Assembly (NCBI RefSeq): GCF_009827455.1
Contig: NZ_WTYZ01000001.1
Coordinates: 62,001-126,000 of the forward strand
DNA: 64,000 bases
Source of the DNA: Pontixanthobacter aestiaquae
GTDB lineage: Bacteria > Pseudomonadota > Alphaproteobacteria > Sphingomonadales > Sphingomonadaceae
Direction of reading: 5' to 3'
Shown: one piece after another, positions 1-8,314 of the stretch
Layout of the letters: every line of letters starts with the position of its first letter
Numbering within the stretch: the first letter of the stretch is position 1
Made by a program: the position numbers and the translations under genes
Notes under the pieces: generated by a model
What the model was told of the DNA's origin: nothing
The model's input: only the letters and a program-made list of their open reading frames with translations
The model's database searches: none

Positions 1-2
1 AA

Positions 3-563
3 TCACGGCGGTTCGGGGAAGCAGACAAGCTGGTCCAACTGCTCAATGGCCGGATGCTGGGTGTACATGTAGCTGCCACGCTTGCTTCCTTGAACGTAAC
101 AAGCCGGATGGTAATCACATCCGCAGGCGATCATCCTTGCGCTGATGAGTGGTCGTCTTTTGGCTATGGCGTGGCTGTGAATAAGAATGCCTCTCAAGGT
201 CTCGGGACATCCGTTGCAATGGCGGCACACGTCGCAATGGACTTTTCAGCCGATGCGTTACTGGTCTGCCTCGCCGATATGCCATTCGTTCCGGTAGATC
301 ACTTCGAGCGCCTGATCGATACCTTCCAATCAAATGATGGTGCTGCGATCATTGCATCTTACGGAGGTACAACTGTTTCGCCGCCTGCGCTGTTTGATAA
401 AACGCTCTTTGCAAAGCTCGCTGAGTTCGATGGGAACACGGGAGCGAGAAATATGCTGTCATCCGCGACAAGAGTCTTGATCAATCCTGACCTTCTCGCA
501 GATATCGATACGCCCGAGCAACTCCGCAAGGCCAACGCCGGAGCTGGCTTCCGTAGCGATTAA
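3..563 (+). CDS. MobA-like nucleotidyltransferase, 5' end cut by the window edge
   Basis: Cytosolic NTP-transferase of the MobA/MocA type, the family that moves a nucleotide from CTP or GTP onto molybdopterin-like cofactors. The reading frame is open from the first complete codon at position 3, and the conserved segment SRRFGEADKL lies before the first ATG at 54. The true start is therefore outside the window and only a few residues are missing. A second family mark is the metal-binding ADMPF motif, near residue 92 of the visible part. The visible length of about 186 residues fits the family (around 190-200). The stop codon overlaps the convergent stop of the next gene by four bases. Which nucleotide and cofactor it uses cannot be told here; CoxI/MocA-like cytidylyltransferase is the best guess. 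The family is clear, the substrate is not. Confidence 0.8.
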   Translation, partial: SRRFGEADKLVQLLNGRMLGVHVAATLASLNVTSRMVITSAGDHPCADEWSSFGYGVAVNKNASQGLGTSVAMAAHVAMDFSADALLVCLADMPFVPVDHFERLIDTFQSNDGAAIIASYGGTTVSPPALFDKTLFAKLAEFDGNTGARNMLSSATRVLINPDLLADIDTPEQLRKANAGAGFRSD

Positions 564-1798
564 CTGTAACGCGCTTCTACTTTCGCACCCTGCTCGCCGG
601 CAGCGACGATCTCCGCACATTCGCCGAGGTCAGCAATATAATCGTCAATCACTTCGGCATGTTTGGGTGAAAGCATCAGATGAAGACTCGGCGGCTGTGT
701 CGTGATCGAAGTGAACCAACCTTTGCGGTACATCTCGCTGTAGATCGCGAAATTGTCATGCCCGGGATGGCGGAACGCGATCAGACCCAGCACCGGATTA
801 CCGAGCACTTCAAAACCCAGCGCCTTAATGCCTGCTTCAGCACGCTCACGCGCTGTGCAAACCAACCCTTGCTTTTCGCGATAGCCCTCAACGCCCAGCA
901 CATTCATTACCGCCCATGCTGCTGAAATCGCTCCGCCGGGCCGTGTGCCCGCCAATGTCGGGGTCAGCATCGGTGCACCGCTCCATTCGCGCATGTTGAA
1001 TGGCATATGCCTGTATAGTTCCTCTGAGCGAAACAGCACAGTCGATGCCCCTTTCGCAGCGTAGCCGTATTTGTGCAGATCTGCGCTGATCGAGTGCACC
1101 GCAGTTACTTCGAAATCAAATGGCGGCACCGATACACCATTCATTCGCGCGAACGGTGCAAAGTAACCGCCGACACACGCATCGGTATGGAGCCACACAT
1201 CCTTGGAAGCAGCGACTTCCCCCAGATCTTCGATCGGATCAATAACTCCATGCGGGAAATTGGGTGCAGAGCCGACCATCATGATCGTTTGCGTATCGCA
1301 GGCATCGCCCATCGCCGCTGGATCAGCCTCGTAGCTACCATCCTCCTTTAGCGCGATCCGGCGCACTTCAATATCCATCAAATGCGCTGCCTTATCGAAC
1401 GCCGGATGCGCAGATTGTGGAAGCACAATATTCGCAGTGCCCGAGAGCGATTTTGTAGCCCGCGCATAATCACGCGCCGTCTTGATCGCCATGGTAATGC
1501 TGTCGGTACCGCCCGAAGTCATTGCCCCTGTCGCACCTTCCGGACCGTGGAGAATCGATAAAGCCATCTCGATCACCTCCCGCTCCATCTGCGCGAGTGA
1601 AGGAAATGCAATCGGCCCTAAACCGTTTTCAGACATGTAAAGCGAATATGCGTGGTGCTGGACTTCGGCGACTTCGGGTCCAGCGTTGAACACATAAACC
1701 GCAGTCTTCCCATCGCGCCACTTGGCATCGCCCAACCCGCGCTCGATCAGGATTTCCCTTACGTCTTCCCAGCTTTTGCCAGTTGATGGCATTTTCAT
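560..1798 (-). CDS. PLP-dependent lyase/decarboxylase, sphingosine-1-phosphate lyase-like
   Basis: Fold-type I PLP enzyme of the group II decarboxylase family, closest in motifs to sphingosine-1-phosphate lyases, which split phosphorylated sphingoid bases into a fatty aldehyde and phosphoethanolamine. Visible motifs are TSGGTDS (cofactor phosphate binding), HTDACVGG with the ring-nitrogen Asp, and SADLHKYGYAAKG with the Schiff-base Lys, near residue 243 from the start chosen here. The start at 1798 has a strong upstream GGGAGAG seven bases away. An ATG ten codons earlier (1828) has no good ribosome site but cannot be excluded. The length of 412 residues suits bacterial members. Sphingomonads make sphingolipids, so a turnover role is reasonable, but an amino-acid decarboxylase role is possible. 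It converges on the nucleotidyltransferase. Confidence 0.8.
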   Translation of the reverse strand: MKMPSTGKSWEDVREILIERGLGDAKWRDGKTAVYVFNAGPEVAEVQHHAYSLYMSENGLGPIAFPSLAQMEREVIEMALSILHGPEGATGAMTSGGTDSITMAIKTARDYARATKSLSGTANIVLPQSAHPAFDKAAHLMDIEVRRIALKEDGSYEADPAAMGDACDTQTIMMVGSAPNFPHGVIDPIEDLGEVAASKDVWLHTDACVGGYFAPFARMNGVSVPPFDFEVTAVHSISADLHKYGYAAKGASTVLFRSEELYRHMPFNMREWSGAPMLTPTLAGTRPGGAISAAWAVMNVLGVEGYREKQGLVCTARERAEAGIKALGFEVLGNPVLGLIAFRHPGHDNFAIYSEMYRKGWFTSITTQPPSLHLMLSPKHAEVIDDYIADLGECAEIVAAGEQGAKVEARYS

Positions 1799-1951
1799 GC
1801 GAAACTCTCCCTCGGCGGACTTGCTCATTCACTGCACAGTCTCGTCCATCAAGCTAGTGCAAATGGACCACGCTGCATATCGGATCAGCCCTCTTTTTTC
1901 TTCCTGACAGACGTGTAAGTAGCGTTTCAAACGCCTTAGGAGAGCCCCGTT

Positions 1952-3148
1952 ATGAATCTGGATTTCAGCCCCGAAGAGACTGCATTTCGCAACGAAGTGC
2001 GCACTTTCATCGAAGACAACTATCCCAAGAATGTCTCTGCGGAAGGCTTGCGAGATGATTTGTCGCCAGAAGATATGGTCGCATGGCATAAAGTGTTGGG
2101 CGAAAAGGGTTGGTCAGTACCGGCATGGCCTCCCGAATATGGCGGCACTGGCTGGACACCGACGCAGCGCTATATCTGGTCTGAGGAAAACGCCCGAGTG
2201 AATGCGATTATGCCGCTCCCGTTTGGCGTGTCGATGGTCGGCCCGGTGATCTATACATTCGGTAACGAGGCGCAGAAACAACAACACTTGCCCGGCATTC
2301 GCAGCGGCGATGTGTGGTGGTGTCAGGGCTATAGCGAACCTGGTGCTGGTTCCGACCTCGCCTCACTGAAAACAACCGCAGTGCGCGACGGCGATCACTA
2401 TGTGATCAACGGCCAGAAGACCTGGACCACTTTGGCACAGCATGCCGATTGGGGTTTCTTCCTGTGCCGTACCGATCCCGATGCTGCCAAGCCGCAAGAG
2501 GGCATCAGCTTCATCCTGGTCGACATGAAGTCACCGGGCATCGAAGTCCGCCCGATCAAGCTGATTGATGGCGGTTACGAGGTCAACGAGACTTGGCTGA
2601 CCGATGTCCGAGTGCCGGTTGAAAATCTGGTGGGCGAGGAGAACAAGGGCTGGACCTATGCCAAGTTCCTGCTTGCTCACGAACGCTCCGGTATTGCAGG
2701 TGTTGCGCGGTCTAAGCGCGCGGTCGAGCAGCTCCGCGAAATTGCGGACAAGGAATTGCTTGATGGCAAGCCGTTGATGCAGGATTTCGACTTCGCTCGC
2801 AAAGTCAGCCAGCTTGATATCGATCTGGCAGCGCTGGAAATCACAGAGCTGCGCACGCTGGCTGGTGAAGAGGCCGGGCGCGGCCCCGGACCCGAAAGCT
2901 CAATCCTGAAGATCAAGGGAACCGAGATTCAACAACGCTTGACCGAGCTAACACTGGAAGCTGTTGGCCATTACGGCACCCCATATTATCGCGACCTGTC
3001 CGATACCGGATCAAACGAATATCCGATTGGGCCAGACTATGCGCAGCACGCAGCAGCATCCTATTTCAATATGCGCAAAACATCGATTTATGGCGGCTCC
3101 AACGAGATCCAACGCAATATCATCAGCAAGATGATTTTGGGCCTGTAA
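1952..3148 (+). CDS. Acyl-CoA dehydrogenase, large-subunit type (PimC-like)
   Basis: FAD-dependent acyl-CoA dehydrogenase of 398 residues that introduces an alpha-beta double bond in a CoA thioester. It has the usual three domains: N-terminal helices, a middle beta domain with GYSEPGAGSDLA near residue 126, and a C-terminal helical domain ending in YGGSNEIQRN. The usual catalytic Glu of that last motif is Gly here. A Glu at about residue 244 (AHERSG) sits where isovaleryl-CoA dehydrogenases carry their base. The sequence resembles pimeloyl-CoA dehydrogenase large subunits. A good AGGAG lies before the ATG. It is followed after 22 bp by a second dehydrogenase gene, the arrangement of heteromeric enzymes such as PimC/PimD. 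The substrate is unknown; a dicarboxylyl-, branched or ring-derived acyl-CoA is likely. Confidence 0.88.
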   Translation: MNLDFSPEETAFRNEVRTFIEDNYPKNVSAEGLRDDLSPEDMVAWHKVLGEKGWSVPAWPPEYGGTGWTPTQRYIWSEENARVNAIMPLPFGVSMVGPVIYTFGNEAQKQQHLPGIRSGDVWWCQGYSEPGAGSDLASLKTTAVRDGDHYVINGQKTWTTLAQHADWGFFLCRTDPDAAKPQEGISFILVDMKSPGIEVRPIKLIDGGYEVNETWLTDVRVPVENLVGEENKGWTYAKFLLAHERSGIAGVARSKRAVEQLREIADKELLDGKPLMQDFDFARKVSQLDIDLAALEITELRTLAGEEAGRGPGPESSILKIKGTEIQQRLTELTLEAVGHYGTPYYRDLSDTGSNEYPIGPDYAQHAAASYFNMRKTSIYGGSNEIQRNIISKMILGL

Positions 3149-3170
3149 GCACCGCACCGGAGAGACAATA

Positions 3171-4307
3171 ATGGATTTTAACTTCACCGAAGAACAAACG
3201 ATGGTGCGCGATGGCCTGACACGGCTGGTGCGTGAAAGTTACGACTTTGACACCCGCCGCAGCGTGATCGAAAGCGATAGTGGTTGGCGCCCTGAATTAT
3301 GGGCACAGATCGCGGAGATGGGCCTGCTGGGCATGCCCTTCTCCGAGGAGGACGGCGGCTTTGGCGGCGGTGCGATCGATTCGCTCGTTGTTATGGAAGT
3401 ATTCGGTCGCGGCTTGGTTGTCGAGCCTTACGTGCCGACGGTGGTTTGCGCAGGCGGTTTCTTCAAACATGCGGGTTCTGCAGAGCAGAAAGAAGAGCAT
3501 ATTGGCGGCATCGTTGATGGCAGCCGCGTCTACGCCTTTGCCTATGCCGAACCCCGCGGTCGCTATGACCTCGCCGATCTCGAGACAACCGCGAAGAAGG
3601 ATGGCGACGGATATGTGCTGAATGGCCACAAAGCCGTGGTAATTGCAGCGCCCTGGGCTTCGCATCTGATCGTCACTGCGCGGACATCAGGCGAGCGGCG
3701 CGACCATGACGGCATCTCGGTATTTGTCGTCGACAAGAATGCGGACGGTGTCGTGACTCGCGACTATCCAACGGTCGATGGCCGCCGCGCGTCTGATATT
3801 TATTTCGAGAACGTATCGGTTGGCGCGGATGCTTTGATCGGCGAAGATGGCAAGGCGCTGCCCTTGATCGAATTGGTCGTCGATGAAGCGATTGCGGCCC
3901 AATGCGCCGAAGCTTGCGGAGCCATGAAAAGCGCGCAGGAAATGACTGTCGAATATTCGCGTCAGCGCAAGCAATTTGGAACGCCCATTGGCAAATTCCA
4001 AGTGCTGCAACACCGCATGGTCGACATGTTCGTCGAATATGAGCAATCGGTATCGATGGCCTATCTCGCGACGCTGAAGCTTGGCGAGTCAGATAAAGAG
4101 CGGAAGAGTGCTGTGTCAGCAGCCAAGGTCCGTATCGGTCAGGCTGCACATCATATCGGCCAGGAAGCCATCCAGATCCATGGCGGCATGGGCATGACCG
4201 ACGAACTGGCGATTGGTCATTATTTCAAACGCCTGACAATCTTCGATGCCGAATTTGGCAATGTCGATCATCACATGAAACGCCACATCGCTCTCGCAAG
4301 CGATTAA
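3171..4307 (+). CDS. Acyl-CoA dehydrogenase, small-subunit type (PimD-like)
   Basis: Second acyl-CoA dehydrogenase of the pair, 378 residues, with its own GGAGAG ribosome site. The C-terminal domain carries RQRKQFGTPIGKFQ and IHGGMGMTDELAIGHY, typical of flavin-binding acyl-CoA dehydrogenase subunits. The C-terminal YEGT-type catalytic motif is absent and the chain ends in DHHMKRHIAL. In known heteromeric enzymes one subunit supplies the base and the other completes the FAD site. With the gene just upstream it probably forms an alpha2beta2-type complex. Co-transcription is expected from the 22-bp gap and shared strand. No CoA ligase, thiolase or hydratase lies next to it, so the pathway cannot be named. 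Confidence 0.85.
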   Translation: MDFNFTEEQTMVRDGLTRLVRESYDFDTRRSVIESDSGWRPELWAQIAEMGLLGMPFSEEDGGFGGGAIDSLVVMEVFGRGLVVEPYVPTVVCAGGFFKHAGSAEQKEEHIGGIVDGSRVYAFAYAEPRGRYDLADLETTAKKDGDGYVLNGHKAVVIAAPWASHLIVTARTSGERRDHDGISVFVVDKNADGVVTRDYPTVDGRRASDIYFENVSVGADALIGEDGKALPLIELVVDEAIAAQCAEACGAMKSAQEMTVEYSRQRKQFGTPIGKFQVLQHRMVDMFVEYEQSVSMAYLATLKLGESDKERKSAVSAAKVRIGQAAHHIGQEAIQIHGGMGMTDELAIGHYFKRLTIFDAEFGNVDHHMKRHIALASD

Positions 4308-4322
4308 AAGAACAGCCAGGTG

Positions 4323-4982
4323 GGTTTAGTCCCCGCCGCACGCGGTGCATTTGATCAACTGTCGGGCGAAATTCGCCCGACAGTGCGCACGGTCATGACC
4401 GAATGCAATCGTCTCATTTGCAAAGCGGTGCTGGATTTCATGACTTAAAACACGTTGGTAGCATATGGGCGATGCGTTGGGTGTGCGCAGTGATGGCGAG
4501 GCAAATCCAGCAGCTCTGCCAAGTGACGACTTCGGTCTGTGGGTCGGCGCGGATGTATCGTTGACGGCAGTACCATCGGCCTTGCTGGCCGCTACGTGGA
4601 AACGGTATTGATCTGGATCAGCGTGCTGGCTCCACTACCAGCAATCTCGGTTCCGGAATGTTCGAGACTTTCAATGTGTGGCGCATCTTTGAGCGGACCT
4701 CGGCGAAGTGACCCTTGGCGTTGGCGGTTGGTCGGAATTTGGCGAAGCGGCCGCGATCCACTCAGCCGCGTTCAACGCGTTCATCGACACGCTCTCTGCA
4801 AACTACGATTGATCGGCCTCCACTATAGCTGGTGCAAAGCAATCGAGAGATGCCGGGTTCGTTCAGGTGGAGTGTTTATTGAAGATAGCCGATAACAGTT
4901 CGATCAGCGTATCCTTTGACAAGATATTCGGCGATGCGTCGCAAGACGATTCGTAGCGGCGCGGATTGCCATCGGGTTCTGA
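4323..4982 (+). pseudogene. Decayed autotransporter beta-barrel domain
   Basis: No intact frame, but pieces in different frames together read as the end of a classical autotransporter. In order: a linker with FDQLSGEIRPTVRTVM (from 4350, ending at a TAA near 4446), then FGLWVGADVSL near 4530, then STIGLAGRYVET, IDLDQRAGSTTSNLGSG and MFETFNVWRIFE near 4570-4700. These are followed by VTLGVGGWSEFGEAAA and AFNAFIDTLSANYD (4718-4812). The last piece, SISVSFDKIFGDASQDDS, is followed by VAARIAIGF with a terminal Phe and TGA at 4980-4982. A linker of the form LSGE(I/V)HxSVR, strands of this kind and a terminal aromatic residue are family hallmarks. Several frameshifts and stops separate the pieces, and the passenger is missing. 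From 4983 to 5157 no further gene is recognisable. Confidence 0.6.
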
Positions 4983-5157
4983 TCGGCACCGCCCATAGCG
5001 CGAGTGCACTGCTTCTCGCGCAAATTAGCTCGAAACAAGGCCGCGTCATCGCTGTTAGCGGTGGCGGGGCTCAACCATTTCCGTTCACCGTTTGAAACTG
5101 ATTATACCAATTTTGGTCCGGCAATAATTCTGCAGCCGCAGGATTTGTAAGACCACG

Positions 5158-7515
5158 TCAGGAACAGTTCTTCATCTTTTCTTCCATTGGTTTCACACGG
5201 TACCGCAGCGATGTGAAGGGAAGCTGGTATTGCTCTGCATATTGGCGGTAAAGCGCAGTGGACTGACGCATCAGTTCGCATGACTTCCCAATCTGGTTGT
5301 TGGCCCAATACGCTTCTGAAGCCTCTTGCAGCCGGTGGGCGAAATTCAGTGACGGCTTGGCCTGGGCACCGCTCGGTTTTTCGCTTGATCGCGCGAGGCG
5401 CAAGCCTTCTTCTACATAGTCCTCCGCCTGGTTCCGCTGGCTTTTTTGCGCGGCGGCATAGGCTCTGGCAATGCTGATAACCGCCAGACGACGCTGAAGA
5501 TCGTTGTCCGCCGGATCGGTGCGATAAGCCGAAAGCGCCTCTAAATATATAGGAGCGATAACTTGATCCGCTTCTGTTGGTCGGCCCATCCGTAAAAGTG
5601 TTCGGGCCAAATTTGTCGCTATTGTTGCTTCAAGCCGGTGATCCGCTGGCAAGTTTGTCTCATTGGCCAGTTGGCGCTGGTTCCGCAGAGCTTGTGAGAA
5701 TAACTCGATACTCGCCCCATCACCATCGAACACAATTTGATATCCGGCGCGAAGATTGAGTAGATCATTGAATGCCCTGCGTACGGCAGGATCCTCTCGG
5801 TATTCACTTGGGGCAGACTTGATTAGCAACAAACCTTCCTCAATTGCCTCATGGCCCTCTTTAAGTTTGCCCAAACAGCAGCCTAGGACGCCACCCAATT
5901 CACGACTGACCATTCCCAGCTCGGCAATCACTGCCGGAGACGGATTTTCGATCCTGAGCAAGAGATCACGCGCATACTCTCCATGCTCACGGGACTGCTC
6001 AAAATTTACATAGGCTAGCGACTTATCTCGGGTAAGGCTGACATGTGTCCGCGCGAGAGCCAAGCGAACTTCATCATTTGGATACTCTGCGTATAGTTTT
6101 TCCAAAATGTCCGCTGATCGTTCGTACAGCGCCAGTCCTTCGGTCATCTCGCCAAGATTGCCAGTCCCCACGGTGCCAGTCGCAGCGGCGAGGCGGAAGA
6201 AGCCTCGCCCTGCAGCAAGCCGAGACTCATACGAGGCGTCGGGATCAGCGGCGAGTGCCTCGAGATGGCTTTGGGCGTTCTGCGCCAGCATAAGCCGGGC
6301 CCGAGAGTTGCCGGGCCGGTTGCTGACCTCGTCAAAAACATCAAACATCATGGTGCCTGCGAGCGCTCGTGTATCCGCCAGACTTGCTTCCGCCTCGGCG
6401 CGGGCGCGCTCGGTCTCGCGGTAGGCCTGAGTCACAATAATGAGTGTCATTAAGATCGCAGCGGCCACAATTGTCCCTGCTGCTGCTGCAAGCCTCTGTC
6501 GTTGAGCAAATTTCTTGAACAGATATGTCGGCCCGGCTCGCATCGCGGTTACGGGTTTGAAGCCGCGATAGTTCTGGATATCCTCGTATAGAGCCGAGAC
6601 TGACGGGTAGCGGTTTTCCACATCCTGCGACGCTGCTTTGCTCGCAATCGCTGTCAGTTCGGCTGGGGCACCACCGCCGATCAGCAAACCCAAAAGCTTA
6701 CCCAAACCGTACACGTCGGACAGCGTTGTCGCCTCTCCGCTATCTTTCTGCTCAGGCGGAGCAAAACCGGGGGTCCAAGCCGATCCAGTCGACAATGTCT
6801 CCGGCCGATCATTGGGACGCGCAATCCCGAAATCGATCAGCTTCACAGTATCGGCATCAGCGACCAGGATATTGGGAGGAGTGAGGTCACGGTGAACAAC
6901 CAACCGCTGATGCGCCGTCTCAACCGCATTGCAAATCTGCTCGAAAATCGCAATCCGGTTTTCAAGCGGCGGGTTAACATGTTTAAGCCAGCGATCCAGC
7001 GGCGGCCCATCTATGTATTCCATCACGAAATAGGGTACGCCATCTTCGGTCTCGCCGCCGTCAAACAAACGCGCAATATTCGGATGGTTGAGATCAGCGA
7101 GAATCTGTCGTTCGCGCCGGAAGCGTTCGATCAAATCTTTGGTAATCAGCCGCCGTTTGATAAGCTTGATAGCGACGACCAGATCAAAATCGTCAGTCGC
7201 GCGCTCGGCGAGGTAGACATTGCCCATACCGCCGCGACCGATAAGTCGCAGCACGCGGTATCCGCCTATCCGATCCGGATATTCATCTTCATCGTCGCAA
7301 GCACTTGCCCCGCCGGTCATCAGTCCACCACCAGACATTCCGGCGTCAAGCAAAGCGATTGCGCGCGCTTTCGCTGGATCGCTTAGCTTTTCGTGTTTGA
7401 GAACGAAACTGCTGCGCGCATCTGAAGGATGTTCTAAAGCATCTTCAACAGCCGCAAGCGCCTCCCGCTCGATCTCCGCGTGTTTGCGCTCCATGCTAGT
7501 GCTGGAGCCTGTCAT
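5158..7515 (-). CDS. Membrane Ser/Thr protein kinase with TPR-like C-terminal region
   Basis: Hanks-type kinase of 785 residues. Residues 1-80 form a short helical module. The kinase domain spans about 85-320 with GRGGMG (93-98), the ATP-binding Lys in VAIK (117), HRD (208-210) and DFG (228-230). One transmembrane helix lies near 341-363, and an alanine-rich helical part with degenerate TPR-like repeats, presumably outside the cytoplasm, fills the rest. The catalytic loop reads HRDLTPPN: the usual Lys two residues after Asp is Thr. It overlaps the sigma-factor gene by 20 nt, so the two are translationally coupled. This layout matches ECF sigma factors controlled by a linked kinase, so phosphorylation of the sigma factor is the likely job. 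The sensed signal is unknown. Confidence 0.9.
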   Translation of the reverse strand: MTGSSTSMERKHAEIEREALAAVEDALEHPSDARSSFVLKHEKLSDPAKARAIALLDAGMSGGGLMTGGASACDDEDEYPDRIGGYRVLRLIGRGGMGNVYLAERATDDFDLVVAIKLIKRRLITKDLIERFRRERQILADLNHPNIARLFDGGETEDGVPYFVMEYIDGPPLDRWLKHVNPPLENRIAIFEQICNAVETAHQRLVVHRDLTPPNILVADADTVKLIDFGIARPNDRPETLSTGSAWTPGFAPPEQKDSGEATTLSDVYGLGKLLGLLIGGGAPAELTAIASKAASQDVENRYPSVSALYEDIQNYRGFKPVTAMRAGPTYLFKKFAQRQRLAAAAGTIVAAAILMTLIIVTQAYRETERARAEAEASLADTRALAGTMMFDVFDEVSNRPGNSRARLMLAQNAQSHLEALAADPDASYESRLAAGRGFFRLAAATGTVGTGNLGEMTEGLALYERSADILEKLYAEYPNDEVRLALARTHVSLTRDKSLAYVNFEQSREHGEYARDLLLRIENPSPAVIAELGMVSRELGGVLGCCLGKLKEGHEAIEEGLLLIKSAPSEYREDPAVRRAFNDLLNLRAGYQIVFDGDGASIELFSQALRNQRQLANETNLPADHRLEATIATNLARTLLRMGRPTEADQVIAPIYLEALSAYRTDPADNDLQRRLAVISIARAYAAAQKSQRNQAEDYVEEGLRLARSSEKPSGAQAKPSLNFAHRLQEASEAYWANNQIGKSCELMRQSTALYRQYAEQYQLPFTSLRYRVKPMEEKMKNCS

Positions 7516-8032
7516 GAAGCCAAATACGCGAGGCTTGCCATCTGCGTTTTACGGTAGCGACCGAGATGTCGAGGACGGTCGAAATATCAGTCAGCGACAT
7601 TCCGCCAAAAAAGCGCATTTCGACAATATCAGCTCGCTGCGAATCAATTTCGCGTAATTCCCCCAGATGCAAATCTAAAGCCAGCAGTTCGATTGGCATC
7701 TGCCATTCGGCGATATTCGTCTGCAGCGTGACCTGCGTGTGATAGCGCTTATCGGCGTTACGGCGGCGCGCCTGATCAACCAGAATTTGCCGCATGATGC
7801 GCGAAGCCAGCGCCAAGATATGCGCGCGGCTATCGAATTCCATCCGTTTCAAGCGAGAGAGGCGGATCATCGCCTCGTTGATCAAATCACCGGTCGAAAG
7901 CGAGGAGCGCGACTCTTGAGACAGTTTTGCCACAGCGATAGCCTCCAATTCGCGGTGGATATCGCGAATAACGGAGTCTCCGGCACCTGCATTGCCGGAT
8001 TGCCACTCAGCCATGAGCGCGCGGTGATCCAA
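7496..8032 (-). CDS. ECF sigma factor linked to a Ser/Thr kinase (TIGR02999-like)
   Basis: RNA polymerase sigma factor of 178 residues with only regions 2 and 4. Region 2 includes LINEAMIRL and ILALASRIMRQILVDQARRR. Region 4 includes VEMRFFGGMSLTDIST and a helix-turn-helix ending TVKRRWQASRIWL. It resembles the extracytoplasmic-function group found beside kinases. Where most ECF factors have an acidic DAED-like stretch in region 2.2, this one has SSLSTGD (about residues 43-49). The start used is a TTG with GGGAGG four bases upstream; an ATG six codons later (8014) is the alternative. No anti-sigma gene is adjacent. The kinase gene overlaps its 3' end, which suggests control by phosphorylation rather than by an anti-sigma factor. 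Confidence 0.88.
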   Translation of the reverse strand: MDHRALMAEWQSGNAGAGDSVIRDIHRELEAIAVAKLSQESRSSLSTGDLINEAMIRLSRLKRMEFDSRAHILALASRIMRQILVDQARRRNADKRYHTQVTLQTNIAEWQMPIELLALDLHLGELREIDSQRADIVEMRFFGGMSLTDISTVLDISVATVKRRWQASRIWLHDRLQH

Positions 8033-8113
8033 GGGGCCTCCCGATTCGAAACTTTTCGAGAGTAGCCCCGGATCTGGGTTTTTTCCAACAGGTCACACGA
8101 AATACTGCAGCGC

Positions 8114-8287
8114 TTAGAGCAAATGGCATTCGGCAAAGGCCAGCAAATCCTCGACCCGTTGGCCAACCAGCTCGCGCTCTTTCAATTTTTGCGCAAGCCA
8201 GCGTCGGCGGTCGGACTCAGGTTTTTCGAGTGCCTGCTCAAGTATCTCCAACACTTCGCGTTCCGCGATGGGGTTGAGTTCGTCCAT
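8114..8287 (-). CDS. Small protein resembling the kinase N-terminal module
   Basis: A 57-residue open frame starting MDELNPIAEREVLEILEQ and ending FAECHLL. A GGAG lies seven bases before its ATG. It is helical and highly charged. It lines up with about residues 11-60 of the kinase encoded two genes downstream: both share the pattern ERE-L...E-ALE-P...R, a later Arg, then LL. It sits 27 bp after the autotransporter stop and 81 bp before the sigma gene, all on one strand. No function is known. It could be an adaptor or decoy that binds whatever the kinase module binds, an anti-sigma-like peptide, or the remnant of a second kinase gene. The clean ribosome site and lack of decay favour a real gene. 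Confidence 0.55.
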   Translation of the reverse strand: MDELNPIAEREVLEILEQALEKPESDRRRWLAQKLKERELVGQRVEDLLAFAECHLL

Positions 8288-8314
8288 ATCCGTGCTCCAT
8301 CGAATGGCGCGCGA

